Origin: an uncultured Ruminococcus sp.
Lineage (GTDB): Bacteria > Bacillota > Clostridia > Oscillospirales > Acutalibacteraceae
Reading direction: 5' to 3'
Length of the DNA: 15,187 nt
NCBI GenBank assembly: GCA_902767125.1
Contig: CACXGJ010000179.1
Location: 1-15,187 of the forward strand
The notes below the pieces were generated by a model, which did not search any database, was not told the DNA's origin, and saw only the letters and a program-made list of their open reading frames with translations. The position numbers and the translations under genes are program-made. Every line of letters begins with the position of its first letter. The first letter of the stretch is position 1. Of the stretch, positions 6,174 to 14,243 are shown piece after piece.

Positions 6174-6902
6174 TCAGCCTTCAATTACAACAACTGTGAT
6201 ATTATCACTGCCGCCCATTTCCTTTGCCTGTTCAACGAGCTTGTCTGCAAGCTCACTGCCCTGATATCTCTGTATAAACTGGGCAAGGCTGTCTTCTGTT
6301 ATATAATTTGAAAGTCCGTCAGTGCAAATTATCAATACACTGCCCTTTGAAAATCCCGCATGATTATAATCGGTCTTAAGATTCGGCTTTGTTCCCAAGG
6401 CTCTTGTAATGATATTCTTATTGGGATGATTCTGTGCTTGTTCGGGGGTTATCTGACCCATGTCTACAAGCTCCTGTACCATTGAATGATCCTTTGTGAT
6501 CTGCCTTAAGCAGCCGTTTTCATAGAGATATGCACGGCTGTCACCTGCATGGACTATATGTACCGTACCATCTCTCACTACTGCTGCAACGACTGTTGTA
6601 CCCATTCCGTAAAGCGAATAGACATTCTGTGATATATCGTATACACGCTGATTGGCTATTGCTATTGCGGTGCTGATGAGCTTTTCAATATCATTACGAT
6701 ACTTTTCATCTTCATAAAGCTGTGCTATCTGTTCGGCGATCGTATCGGTTGCGATACGGCTTGCTGTTGAGCCGCCGTTTGCTCCGCCCATTCCGTCACA
6801 TACTATCGCCCACACTGTACCGTCATTCAAAAGTCCTGTACGACAGTCATCCTGATTTGAACTTCTCACAAGTCCTCTGTCCGTTTTTGAACATACCTGC
6901 AC
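6174..6902 (-). CDS. prpC: PP2C-family serine/threonine phosphatase, partner of PrkC
   Basis: This soluble metal-dependent phosphatase dephosphorylates PrkC and its targets. Numbering is from GTG 6902 (242 residues). The PP2C motifs are RSSNQDD (13-19), VCDGMGG (34-40, metal-binding D36/G37), GDSRAYLY (120-127), CTDGLSN (193-199, D195) and GGSDNITVVV (230-239, D233). The length equals a minimal bacterial PP2C with no additional domain. The longest frame starts at GTG 6911, overlapping the rlmN stop by 4 bp. However, AAGGAG at 6911-6916 lies 8 nt before the GTG at 6902 and would be far too close to 6911. Starting at 6902 also puts KTD at residues 6-8, the position expected from other PrpC proteins. 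The prkC start follows after 24 bp, so phosphatase and kinase are co-transcribed. Confidence 0.95.
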   Translation of the reverse strand: MQVCSKTDRGLVRSSNQDDCRTGLLNDGTVWAIVCDGMGGANGGSTASRIATDTIAEQIAQLYEDEKYRNDIEKLISTAIAIANQRVYDISQNVYSLYGMGTTVVAAVVRDGTVHIVHAGDSRAYLYENGCLRQITKDHSMVQELVDMGQITPEQAQNHPNKNIITRALGTKPNLKTDYNHAGFSKGSVLIICTDGLSNYITEDSLAQFIQRYQGSELADKLVEQAKEMGGSDNITVVVIEG

Positions 6903-6907
6903 TTTTT

Positions 6908-7948
6908 TCACTCCTTTTTTGAGCCGTCTTTAACAGATCGGCGTAATTGTCCGCACGAAGCATTTATATCACTTCCGAGGGTTCGGCGTACTGTTGCGGT
7001 TATACCCGATTTTTCGAGTACCGCAATAAATTTCCTTATGCTTTCCTTTTTGCTTTTTTCATAGCCTGTGCCGCTTACTGTATTTACAGGGATAAGATTC
7101 ACATGGCTCAAAATGCCCTTGAGCCTTCGGGCAAGCTCCGCTGCACAAGCCTCACTGTCATTAATGCCGTCTATCATTGCATATTCAAATGATATTCTTC
7201 TGTTGGTCTGTCGGGAATAATACTTACAGGCATCCAACAGCTCGGAAATATTATATTTCCTGTTCACAGGCATCGTTCTGCTTCTTATCTGATCATTCGG
7301 TGCATGAAGTGAGACCGACAATGTGAGCTGCAGCTTCATATCGGCAAGCTCATATATTTTCGGCACTATACCACACGTTGAAAGTGATATATGCCTCATA
7401 CCTATGTTCATACCGTTTTCACTGCTTACAAGCCTCAAAAATCTTATGACATTATCAAAATTATCCAACGGCTCGCCCATTCCCATAAGAACTACATTCG
7501 ATATCCTTATATTATTATCCGCCTGTTCAGCCTGAAGCTGTGATATCATCTCGGAGGCTGTCAGATTTCTTGAAAAGCCTCCCTGACCTGTCGCACAAAA
7601 TGTACAGCCCATCTTACAGCCAGCCTGTGTCGATATGCAGCTCGTATATCCGTGATGATACTTCATCAGGACAGACTCCACCGTTTCACCGTCCGAAAAT
7701 GAAAACAGATATTTTTTTGTATCATCATAAGACGAGATCAGCTTTTTTTCAACAGTGGCATTTGATATATAATATTTTTCTTTAAGGCTCTCACGGAGCT
7801 TCTTTGAAATATCGGTCATCTCATCAAATGATCCTGCACCCGAATGAAGCCATTTATAGACCTGTGACGCTCTGTATGCAGGCTCTCCCATTTCGGCAAA
7901 TTTTTCCTTCAGCTCATGCTCATACATTGACTTTATATCTTCAGCCAC
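6908..7948 (-). CDS. rlmN: 23S rRNA (A2503-C2)/tRNA (A37-C2) methyltransferase, radical SAM
   Basis: RlmN methylates C2 of A2503 in 23S rRNA, and A37 of some tRNAs, through a methylcysteine intermediate. Numbering is from GTG 7948 (346 residues). The N-terminal accessory domain (about 1-95) has GEPAYRASQVYKWLH (21-35). The radical-SAM cluster motif C-x3-C-x2-C is C111, C115, C118 (GCKMGCTFC). The catalytic cysteine upstream of it is in SCISTQAG (C104), and the methyl-carrying cysteine is in INASCGQLR (C332). GMGEPL (156-161) is the SAM-binding GEP motif. An upstream in-frame GTG at 7972 would add eight residues and overlap rsmB by 20 bp, but lacks a Shine-Dalgarno site. GTG 7948 has AGAAGGA (7958-7964) 9 nt upstream and starts 4 bp after the rsmB stop. 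RlmN rather than Cfr is inferred from operon position and overall similarity; Cfr shares the same cysteines. Confidence 0.95.
   Translation of the reverse strand: MAEDIKSMYEHELKEKFAEMGEPAYRASQVYKWLHSGAGSFDEMTDISKKLRESLKEKYYISNATVEKKLISSYDDTKKYLFSFSDGETVESVLMKYHHGYTSCISTQAGCKMGCTFCATGQGGFSRNLTASEMISQLQAEQADNNIRISNVVLMGMGEPLDNFDNVIRFLRLVSSENGMNIGMRHISLSTCGIVPKIYELADMKLQLTLSVSLHAPNDQIRSRTMPVNRKYNISELLDACKYYSRQTNRRISFEYAMIDGINDSEACAAELARRLKGILSHVNLIPVNTVSGTGYEKSKKESIRKFIAVLEKSGITATVRRTLGSDINASCGQLRRSVKDGSKKE
6911..6916 (-). promoter_or_regulatory. Ribosome binding site deciding the prpC start
   Basis: AAGGAG on the minus strand, overlapping the rlmN stop region, lies 8 nt before GTG 6902. It overlaps the first base of the alternative GTG 6911, so translation most likely begins at 6902. 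Confidence 0.6.
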
Positions 7949-7952
7949 TATA

Positions 7953-9284
7953 TCACTTCCTTCTGAAAGCACTTATAAAGAATCCGTCCGTATCATTGAT
8001 ATGAGGAAAAAGCGTCAATTCATTCTCATTTTCCTCGATAACTCTTTTTATATTATCGGGCAGCTTCAGTGCATAAGGCTCAAAATCATCATGCTCATTA
8101 AGGAATTTCCTCGCATTTTCATTATTTTCCCAAGGATTGAGCGTGCAGGTGGAATATATCATAATACCTCCGCTTTTGACGAATCTTGCACTGTTGCACA
8201 GTATGAGATACTGTATATCAGGCAGCTTGTCCAAGCCCAAGTCTTCCTTATATCTTAATTCGGGCTTTCGCCTTATTATACCGAGTCCCGAACACGGCAC
8301 ATCACACAATACCCTGTCAGCCATCGGCAGATCACTCATACTTGAGGAATCTCCTGCCACTGTCGATATGATATCTATCGAAAGCCTTTTGGCACCGTTT
8401 TCGACAAGACCGAGCCTTGATTCATACAGGTCACATGAAATTATCTTACCCTTGTTGTTCATCATCTGGGCAAGAGTAAAGCTTTTTCCGCCGGGTGCCG
8501 CACATACATCAAGAACTGTCTGATTTTCTTTGACCTCAAGCATTTTGCAGCAAATCTGTGAAGCTGTATCCTGTATATGAAAAAATCCTTTTCTGTATTG
8601 AGGCAGTTTTTCTATTGAGCCTGTATTTGAGAGCTCCAGGCAGTTTTCGGTAAGGTCACTGTATTCTGCCTGAACATCGGAGGCTTCAAATGATTTTTTT
8701 AATTCATCAATGTTTGTTTTGAGAGTATTTACTCTGGCATTTATCGGCGGTCTGCCGTCAAGTGATTCCAATATATCCCTTGTGATGTCATCACCATAGC
8801 TCTGCCGCCATATTTTGACTATCCTTTCGGGACATGAAAATGATATCGAATAAAACTTGCTCTTTCCCTTTTTCGGATTCGGAAGCCTTATACTGCCGTA
8901 TTCCAATGCTGAATGAAGTATCCCGTTGACAAAGCCCGCCGCACTCGAAAATCTGTTATTATGGCAAAGCTGCACCGTTTCATTGACCGCTGCGGAGGGC
9001 GGAACACTGTCCATGAAAAATATCTGATAAAGCCCCATCCTGATAATAGTTATTATTTCCATATCCAGCTTATTCAGCGGGATATCGGAATATAAAGATA
9101 TATTATAGTCCAAAAGCAGACATTTTTCTATCACACCATAAAAAATGCCCGACACAAAATTCTTATCACGCTGTGAAAGAGAGCTTTTTGAAAGTATCAT
9201 ATCCAGTGCTATATTTGAATATGAGCCGTCCCTTTCGACACGCATGAGAGCTGTAAAAGCTGTTTGTCTTGATGTTTCCGTCAT
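7953..9284 (-). CDS. rsmB: 16S rRNA (cytosine-967 C5)-methyltransferase
   Basis: This SAM-dependent enzyme makes m5C967 in 16S rRNA before subunit assembly. Of 443 residues, the first 130 or so form the NusB-like RNA-binding domain (SRQTAFTALMRVERDGSYSN, 5-24; IRMGLYQIFF, 81-90; AAVNETVQL, 98-106; AGFVNGILH, 116-124). The Rossmann methyltransferase domain has motif I VLDVCAAPGGKSF (257-269), motif IV CDVPCSGLGIIRRKPE (327-342, C331 for product release) and motif VI STCTLNPWENN (378-388, C380 the nucleophile). Both catalytic cysteines are present. ATG 9284 has GGGAG 7 nt upstream (9292-9296), and the gene begins 17 bp after the fmt stop. The def-fmt-rsmB-rlmN order is the standard Firmicutes arrangement. 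Assignment to position 967 follows from the NusB-like domain and the context. Confidence 0.95.
   Translation of the reverse strand: MTETSRQTAFTALMRVERDGSYSNIALDMILSKSSLSQRDKNFVSGIFYGVIEKCLLLDYNISLYSDIPLNKLDMEIITIIRMGLYQIFFMDSVPPSAAVNETVQLCHNNRFSSAAGFVNGILHSALEYGSIRLPNPKKGKSKFYSISFSCPERIVKIWRQSYGDDITRDILESLDGRPPINARVNTLKTNIDELKKSFEASDVQAEYSDLTENCLELSNTGSIEKLPQYRKGFFHIQDTASQICCKMLEVKENQTVLDVCAAPGGKSFTLAQMMNNKGKIISCDLYESRLGLVENGAKRLSIDIISTVAGDSSSMSDLPMADRVLCDVPCSGLGIIRRKPELRYKEDLGLDKLPDIQYLILCNSARFVKSGGIMIYSTCTLNPWENNENARKFLNEHDDFEPYALKLPDNIKRVIEENENELTLFPHINDTDGFFISAFRRK
7958..7964 (-). promoter_or_regulatory. Ribosome binding site deciding the rlmN start
   Basis: AGAAGGA on the minus strand, just inside the 3' end of rsmB, lies 9 nt before GTG 7948. 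It falls within the coding region if GTG 7972 is used, and nothing comparable precedes 7972. Confidence 0.55.
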
Positions 9285-9301
9285 ACTAATGCTCCCGTTT
9301 T

Positions 9302-10228
9302 CTACGAAAATTTCAGATCCTTTGTTCCCATATTCTTCAAACCGTTTGCAAAATCCTTTGCAGACATCCTTTTTTTGCCCTCGGGCTGTATCTCGATTAT
9401 CTCAAGAGAGTCCTCTCCGCAAGCCACTATAAACGGATTCAGCGACAATATCTTTCCCGCTTCGCCCTTATTTTCCCTGACGAGTGTCCTGTATATTTTT
9501 ACACGCTTTCCGTCAAGAAATGCCGTACCGCTCAATGCCCTTACAAGATCATGCAATTCCTTTGCAGGTCTTGAAAAATCCATCTTCATCATATCCTTTG
9601 TCAGCATACCAACATAGGATGACCTTGAATCGTCCTGCTTTTCACGGACGAGCAAGCCTTTTTCGGCATCATGCACTACCTTGACGATAAGCTCTGCACC
9701 CATCTGCGAAAGCCTGTCATGCAGTTCGTCTATGGTCTCATTCTCATCAACAGGTGTTTCGGCTCTCATCAGCATATCGCCTGTATCAAGACCGACATCC
9801 ATAAGCATTGCCGTAACGCCCGTTTTATCCCTGCCGTCAAGGAGTACCTGCTGTATCGGTGCCGCCCCCCTGTATTCAGGCAATAACGATGCGTGTATAT
9901 TCACACAGCCGTATTTCGGATAGTCCAATATCTCCTTCGGCAATATCTTCCCATAAGCCACTACCACTATCATTTCAGGCTCAAGCTCTTTTATGATCTC
10001 CATTGCTTCACCGTTTCGGAGAGTAGTCGGCTGATAGACCTTTATATCATTCTCCTGTGCAAATGCCTTGACAGGTGACGGTAAAAGCTGATTTCCACGT
10101 CTGCCTCTCGGTTTATCGGGCTGTGTGAAAACTCCTTTTATCTCATTTCCATCTTCTATCAGTGCCTTGAGACACGGCACCGAAAAATCAGGTGTTCCCA
10201 TAAAAACTATTTTCATATCATCACTCAT
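9302..10228 (-). CDS. fmt: Methionyl-tRNA formyltransferase
   Basis: Fmt uses 10-formyltetrahydrofolate to formylate Met-tRNA(fMet) for translation initiation. The 308 residues match the usual length. The N-terminal transferase domain opens with KIVFMGTPDFSVP (6-18). The basic loop KPRGRRGNQLLPSPVK (39-54) contacts the initiator tRNA acceptor end. N110, H112 (VNIHASLLPEYRGAAPIQ, 109-126) and D148 (DVGLDTGDML) are the catalytic triad. The C-terminal tRNA-binding OB domain covers about 208-308. ATG 10228 overlaps the def stop as ATGA. A second in-frame ATG at 10216 would begin directly at MKIVFMGTPDF, the common family start; neither has an excellent Shine-Dalgarno site, so the first four residues are uncertain. 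The overlap implies translational coupling to the deformylase, which removes the formyl group this enzyme supplies. Confidence 0.96.
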   Translation of the reverse strand: MSDDMKIVFMGTPDFSVPCLKALIEDGNEIKGVFTQPDKPRGRRGNQLLPSPVKAFAQENDIKVYQPTTLRNGEAMEIIKELEPEMIVVVAYGKILPKEILDYPKYGCVNIHASLLPEYRGAAPIQQVLLDGRDKTGVTAMLMDVGLDTGDMLMRAETPVDENETIDELHDRLSQMGAELIVKVVHDAEKGLLVREKQDDSRSSYVGMLTKDMMKMDFSRPAKELHDLVRALSGTAFLDGKRVKIYRTLVRENKGEAGKILSLNPFIVACGEDSLEIIEIQPEGKKRMSAKDFANGLKNMGTKDLKFS

Positions 10229-10689
10229 TCCGTTTCATTCGGTTCGAGCATCCTTATTATATGCTCCTTGAAAAGTATCCCGTCAAGATGGTCATTCTCA
10301 TGGCATATAGCCTTTGCAAGAAGTCCCTCTGCATTGATGGTGAACTGGTCACCGTGACGGTTCTGTGCAACTGCCGTCACATACATCGGACGTTTTGTAA
10401 TGCCAAATTCCCCGGGACATGACAGACAGCCTTCACTTGATTCCTGTATTCCCTTTGTCTTTATTATCTTCGGATTTACAAATTCCATCCTGCCCTCGCC
10501 TATGTCTATGACGAATATCCTGCGAAGTATCCCGACCTGCGGTGCGGCAAGTCCCACACCTCCGCCGTTATCCATCGTCTCATACATATCTTCTATCAGA
10601 GTTTCCAGCTTTTCATCAAACTTTTCAACAGGACGGCATACCTTGTTCAATACAGGATCGCCCTCTTTTACAATATTTCTTATAGCCAT
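10225..10689 (-). CDS. def: Peptide deformylase
   Basis: This metalloenzyme removes the N-formyl group from nascent proteins at the ribosome exit. All three motifs are intact in the 154 residues: GGGVGLAAPQ (42-51), EGCLSCPG (86-93, C88 a metal ligand) and HENDHLDG (130-137, HExxH with H130, E131, H134). The length and the EGCLS form fit a compact deformylase. ATG 10689 has a purine-rich AGGGAGAAGG upstream, with AAGG 7 nt before the start. It begins 31 bp after the priA stop, and its TGA overlaps the fmt ATG by 4 bp. The enzyme is the target of the natural antibiotic actinonin. Confidence 0.97.
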   Translation of the reverse strand: MAIRNIVKEGDPVLNKVCRPVEKFDEKLETLIEDMYETMDNGGGVGLAAPQVGILRRIFVIDIGEGRMEFVNPKIIKTKGIQESSEGCLSCPGEFGITKRPMYVTAVAQNRHGDQFTINAEGLLAKAICHENDHLDGILFKEHIIRMLEPNETE

Positions 10690-10720
10690 AAAAAAACCTT
10701 CTCCCTTCTTTTTTCGACAA

Positions 10721-13162
10721 TCAACTTACGTTTTCAGGATCAATGTCCGCACATATCGTTACATCCGAAAATGCTCTGTCCTTTCCGAAGCTGATGAGCA
10801 GCTTTGAAAGCATCTCCCTGAAACGCTTTGTATTTTTTGTTTTTATTATCATCCTGTAACGGTATTTATTATTTATTTTTGAAACAAGTGACGGTGACGG
10901 TCCTATAACACGCATCGGAAGATCACCGTATTCACTTTTGGCAAGCTGTGCAAGACCTCGGGAAAATATCTCTGATGTATCCTTTGTTTTATTCATATCC
11001 TTTCCCATGAAAGACACCACGCATATATCCGAAAACGGCGGATACAGCATTGCTTTTCTCATGAGTATCTCGCTTTTATAAAACTCCGAATAATTCTGCC
11101 GTGCCGCAAGGCTTATCACAGGATTTTCAGGCTCATAGGTCTGTATGACAGCTCTGCCTTTAAGGTCTCCTCTGCCCGAACGTCCAACCACCTGTGTAAG
11201 CAGTGAGAATGTCCTCTCACAGCTTCTGAAATCATCTGTATGAAGCATCTGATCTGCCGAAAGCACTCCCACGAGGGTGACATTCGGAAAATCAAGTCCC
11301 TTTGCGACCATCTGTGTACCGAGCATTATATCATATTCACCGTCACGGAATGCCTGCAATTTTTTTTCATAGGAAAATCTCCTCATTGTCGAATCGGTAT
11401 CAAGACGAACCACCCTCGCCTTCGGGAACAGCTCCTGCATATCCTTTTCAGCCTTTTGAGTACCTGTACCCGAATATCTCAAATTATCCGAATGACACGA
11501 CGGACACTCCTTCGGAACAGGTATCGAATATCCGCAATAATGACACATCAGTCTTTGATTTGCAGTGTGGAAGGTCAGCGAGATTGAGCAGTTCGGACAC
11601 GTTATAACCTCTCTGCATGACATACATGATATAAATGTATTATACCCCCTTCTGTTCAGCAGTATTATCGACTGATGACCATGATTCAGGTTATCATAAA
11701 GGGCTTCAAGAAGGACAGAGCTGTATCCCGACATATTTCCTCTGTACACTTCTTCATTCATATCAACGGTGATGACTTCGGGCAGTCTTGCAGTACCATA
11801 TCTCTTATCAAGAGTTTCAAGAGAATATCTGTTCTCATTTGCAAAATAGAAGCTCTCGACTGACGGAGTTGCCGATGACATCAATAACAGTGCATTGTTG
11901 TATGCACATCTTATCTTTGCAAGGTCACGGGCATGAAATCTCGGTGCAGAAGCAGATTTGTATGTATATTCCTGTTCCTCGTCAATGACTATCAGACCTA
12001 TATCTGACAGCGGTGCAAATATAGCCGAACGTGTACCCACAGCTATATTTGCCTCTTTATTTTTGACTCTTTTCCATTCATTCAGCCTTTCGGACAGTGA
12101 CAGACCACTGTGGAAAACCGCAACCTTATTTCCGTATCTTGCCTTGAATTTGGCTAAAAGCTGTGGTGTAAGTGCTATTTCCGGTACCATACATATAACA
12201 CCTTTTCCATCGGCATCTGCACGGTCTATCAGCTTCATGAATACAGAAGTCTTTCCGCTTCCCGTTATGCCGTACAGCAGGGATGCTTCGGGCTTATCAC
12301 TGCTGTATTTTTCAATAAGCGAATCAAAAGCTTTCTGCTGCTGCGGAGTCAGGACTATATCCCCAATGTCTTCGGATTCCACGACTTCCTTTGGCATCTC
12401 GGGCGGTTTTGAATCATAGTAGCTGCAAATGCCCTTTTTGACGAGATTATCTATAACTGCTCCCGAAACTCCCGTAAAATAGCATATCTCTTTTTTTGAA
12501 GCATCTCCCGATACAAGAAGTGTATTTATGACCTCCTGCTGATTCGGAGTATATGCTGTATCATCACTGTGATTTTCAAGGTGTACCATTTTGACTGTCA
12601 TATCCTGCAAGCGTTTTTTGACTGACTCCATTCTGAAGATGACACCCTTTTTATACATATCCGAAAAAACATCTCCGTCTGACAAGCCCATTGCTTTCAG
12701 AAGGTTATCATGACGTACAGCAGTTTTTCTTGACTTCAGATATGAATATATCTGCCTTTCGGTCTCTGATAAACCACTTGTATCGGCATCATCATTTGCC
12801 TTATAGCTGTACATGACCTTCAGTGAAAGTCCTGTCGGAAGCATTGCACGACAGGCATCGAAAAGTGTACAGAAGCATCTGTCTTTCATCATAAAAGCCA
12901 ATTTTACAAGCTCCTCCGACATAACAGGCTCTCTGTCAAGTATCTCGCTGATATGCTTCAAGCCCGAAATATCATCTGTACGGTGAAGCTCCATTATCAT
13001 TCCCTGACGGAGCGAATTTCTGAAATTCACCATCACACGACAGCCTGTCCGAACATATCCTGCACTGTTTTCGGGGATGACATAATCATACAGCTTATCG
13101 AAGTGATAAAGAGTATTCTCGACAGCCACCCCGCCGACAAGATATTTTTCAGTCATCAACAT
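10721..13162 (-). CDS. priA: Primosomal protein N' (replication restart helicase PriA)
   Basis: PriA recognises stalled or repaired forks and reloads the replicative helicase. The 813 residues show an N-terminal 3'-end DNA-binding domain (about 8-110), a winged-helix region (about 130-260) and a superfamily-2 helicase core. The core has Walker A GITGSGKTS (298-306, K304), GTRSAIFAP (376-384), Walker B DEEQ (394-397, where DEEH is commoner) and SSATPS (429-434). A zinc-binding insertion contains eight cysteines: 513, 516, 522, 525, 540, 543, 553 and 556. Motifs V/VI are GTQMVAKGLDFPNV (615-628) and QVVGRSGRGD (657-666). ATG 13162 overlaps the rpoZ end by 14 bp; an in-frame ATG at 13156 is an alternative, and neither has a strong Shine-Dalgarno site, consistent with coupled translation. 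In many Firmicutes coaBC lies between rpoZ and priA; here it does not. Confidence 0.96.
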   Translation of the reverse strand: MLMTEKYLVGGVAVENTLYHFDKLYDYVIPENSAGYVRTGCRVMVNFRNSLRQGMIMELHRTDDISGLKHISEILDREPVMSEELVKLAFMMKDRCFCTLFDACRAMLPTGLSLKVMYSYKANDDADTSGLSETERQIYSYLKSRKTAVRHDNLLKAMGLSDGDVFSDMYKKGVIFRMESVKKRLQDMTVKMVHLENHSDDTAYTPNQQEVINTLLVSGDASKKEICYFTGVSGAVIDNLVKKGICSYYDSKPPEMPKEVVESEDIGDIVLTPQQQKAFDSLIEKYSSDKPEASLLYGITGSGKTSVFMKLIDRADADGKGVICMVPEIALTPQLLAKFKARYGNKVAVFHSGLSLSERLNEWKRVKNKEANIAVGTRSAIFAPLSDIGLIVIDEEQEYTYKSASAPRFHARDLAKIRCAYNNALLLMSSATPSVESFYFANENRYSLETLDKRYGTARLPEVITVDMNEEVYRGNMSGYSSVLLEALYDNLNHGHQSIILLNRRGYNTFISCMSCREVITCPNCSISLTFHTANQRLMCHYCGYSIPVPKECPSCHSDNLRYSGTGTQKAEKDMQELFPKARVVRLDTDSTMRRFSYEKKLQAFRDGEYDIMLGTQMVAKGLDFPNVTLVGVLSADQMLHTDDFRSCERTFSLLTQVVGRSGRGDLKGRAVIQTYEPENPVISLAARQNYSEFYKSEILMRKAMLYPPFSDICVVSFMGKDMNKTKDTSEIFSRGLAQLAKSEYGDLPMRVIGPSPSLVSKINNKYRYRMIIKTKNTKRFREMLSKLLISFGKDRAFSDVTICADIDPENVS

Positions 13163-13367
13163 CAGGCTCTAATATTGCGAACTTATGCTCTTTAAATTCC
13201 TCGACTGCAACTATAACAGGCTTATCGCATGAGCCTTTTGACTTGTCCTTCTGTATCTCATCTGTAATATCTCTTGCTCTTTTTGCAACAGCTATCGCAA
13301 GGGCATATTTACTCATCTTGCCTGCGAATATATCATCAACATTCGGTCTTGTATAATTTTCGTACAT
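13149..13367 (-). CDS. rpoZ: DNA-directed RNA polymerase omega subunit
   Basis: Omega is the small RNA polymerase subunit that clasps beta-prime and aids assembly. The 72-residue protein starts MYENYTRPNVDDIFAG and carries the conserved helix SKYALAIAVAKRARDI (19-34). It ends EPVVVAVEEF-like (here KPVIVAVEEFKEHKFAI, 49-65) with an acidic tip. Its size is typical of Firmicutes omega. ATG 13367 has GGGAG 8 nt upstream (13376-13380). It follows gmk by 15 bp, the classical gmk-rpoZ pairing, and overlaps priA by 14 bp. Confidence 0.94.
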   Translation of the reverse strand: MYENYTRPNVDDIFAGKMSKYALAIAVAKRARDITDEIQKDKSKGSCDKPVIVAVEEFKEHKFAILEPDVDD

Positions 13368-13382
13368 AATATGATCTCCCTT

Positions 13383-13925
13383 TCAGATATTAAATATTTT
13401 CTCGATCTCATCGGCACATTTCTTTACTGTATCATTGACCACTACATGATCATAGAGCTTTGAAAGAAGTATCTCCTCCCCTGCCCTTTTAAGACGCTTT
13501 TGTATCTGTTCTTCCGTTTCGGTATTCCTGCCACGAAGACGCTTTTCAAGTTCATCAAGTGACGGGGGCATTATAAATATCCCTACACAGTCAGGTCTTT
13601 TTGCCTTGACCTTCTGATAGCCTTCGACTTCTATTTCAAGTATAACATTCCTCCCGTCAGCTATCCATTCATCTATCTGCCTTTTCGGAGAACCGTAGTA
13701 ATTTCCGCAATACTCGGCATACTCCAAAAAACCGTCATCCGATATGAGCCTTTCAAATTCCTCCTTCTGAAGAAAATGATACTCAACACCGTTTCTTTCC
13801 TTACCTCTCGGAGCCCTTGTGGTAGCCGATATTGAAAGCTCTGCCACTCCACGCTTGATAAGCTCCTTTACTACTGTACCCTTACCTGTTCCTGCAGGTC
13901 CCGATACTACAAATAATTTCCCCAT
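13383..13925 (-). CDS. gmk: Guanylate kinase
   Basis: Gmk phosphorylates GMP to GDP with ATP, feeding GTP and dGTP synthesis. In Firmicutes it is a known target of (p)ppGpp inhibition. The 180 residues have the P-loop SGPAGTGKGT (8-17), the GMP-binding region SATTRAPRGKERNGVEYHF (33-51), YYGSP (76-80), LEIEVEGY (96-103, usually LDIDVQG) and the lid RLRGRNTETEEQIQKRL (129-145). The P-loop has Ala where Ser is commoner, within normal variation. ATG 13925 has GGAGG 12 nt upstream, a long spacing. The gene lies 42 bp after remA and 15 bp before rpoZ. Confidence 0.97.
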   Translation of the reverse strand: MGKLFVVSGPAGTGKGTVVKELIKRGVAELSISATTRAPRGKERNGVEYHFLQKEEFERLISDDGFLEYAEYCGNYYGSPKRQIDEWIADGRNVILEIEVEGYQKVKAKRPDCVGIFIMPPSLDELEKRLRGRNTETEEQIQKRLKRAGEEILLSKLYDHVVVNDTVKKCADEIEKIFNI

Positions 13926-13967
13926 TTTCCAAAAATTCCTCCATCATTTTTATATATCAAAGAACGA

Positions 13968-14228
13968 TCATTCATCATTCTTCAACGGCTGTTCATCATC
14001 GTTGATACGATGAGCGACTGTTTCGGGCTGTACTGCCGAGAGAACAACATGGTCACTGTCAGTTACAATAACGGATTTTGTTTTTCTTCCGCATGACGCA
14101 TCTATAAGCATCCCCTTGTCACGGGCATTCTGTATCATTCTTTTTACAGGTGCCGCATCAGGACTTACTATTGCAATTATCCTTGAGGATGAGAGCATAT
14201 TTCCATAGCCTATGTTTACAAGCTGCAA
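13968..14228 (-). CDS. remA: Extracellular matrix regulator RemA (DUF370), TTG start
   Basis: RemA-family proteins are small DNA-binding regulators. In Bacillus subtilis RemA activates matrix (biofilm) and osmoprotection operons. The 86 residues begin QLVNIGYGNMLSSSRIIAI after the initiator and contain SPDAAPVKRMI (22-32), RDKGMLIDAS (36-45), IVTDSDHVVLSAVQPETV (54-71) and AHR, which is nearly the whole family signature. The start is TTG 14228: it gives the expected N-terminus directly before NIGYGN, and GAGGAG lies 9 nt upstream (14238-14243). No in-frame ATG or GTG fits. The C-terminal extension INDDEQPLKNDE is acidic and variable. It follows yicC by 13 bp and precedes gmk by 42 bp, as in Bacillus. 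Its actual targets in this organism cannot be read here. Confidence 0.93.
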   Translation of the reverse strand: MQLVNIGYGNMLSSSRIIAIVSPDAAPVKRMIQNARDKGMLIDASCGRKTKSVIVTDSDHVVLSAVQPETVAHRINDDEQPLKNDE

Positions 14229-14237
14229 CGCCTTTCA

Positions 14238-14243
14238 CTCCTC
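14238..14243 (-). promoter_or_regulatory. Ribosome binding site of remA
   Basis: GAGGAG on the minus strand, overlapping the yicC stop codon, lies 9 nt before TTG 14228. It confirms the rare TTG as the start. Confidence 0.65.

Noticed and set aside
8137..8523. Plus-strand open frame of about 128 codons
   Set aside because: It is antisense to the catalytic domain of rsmB, which has all its motifs intact.
11958..12419. Plus-strand open frame of about 153 codons
   Set aside because: It is antisense to the helicase core of priA, and the translation shows no family signature.
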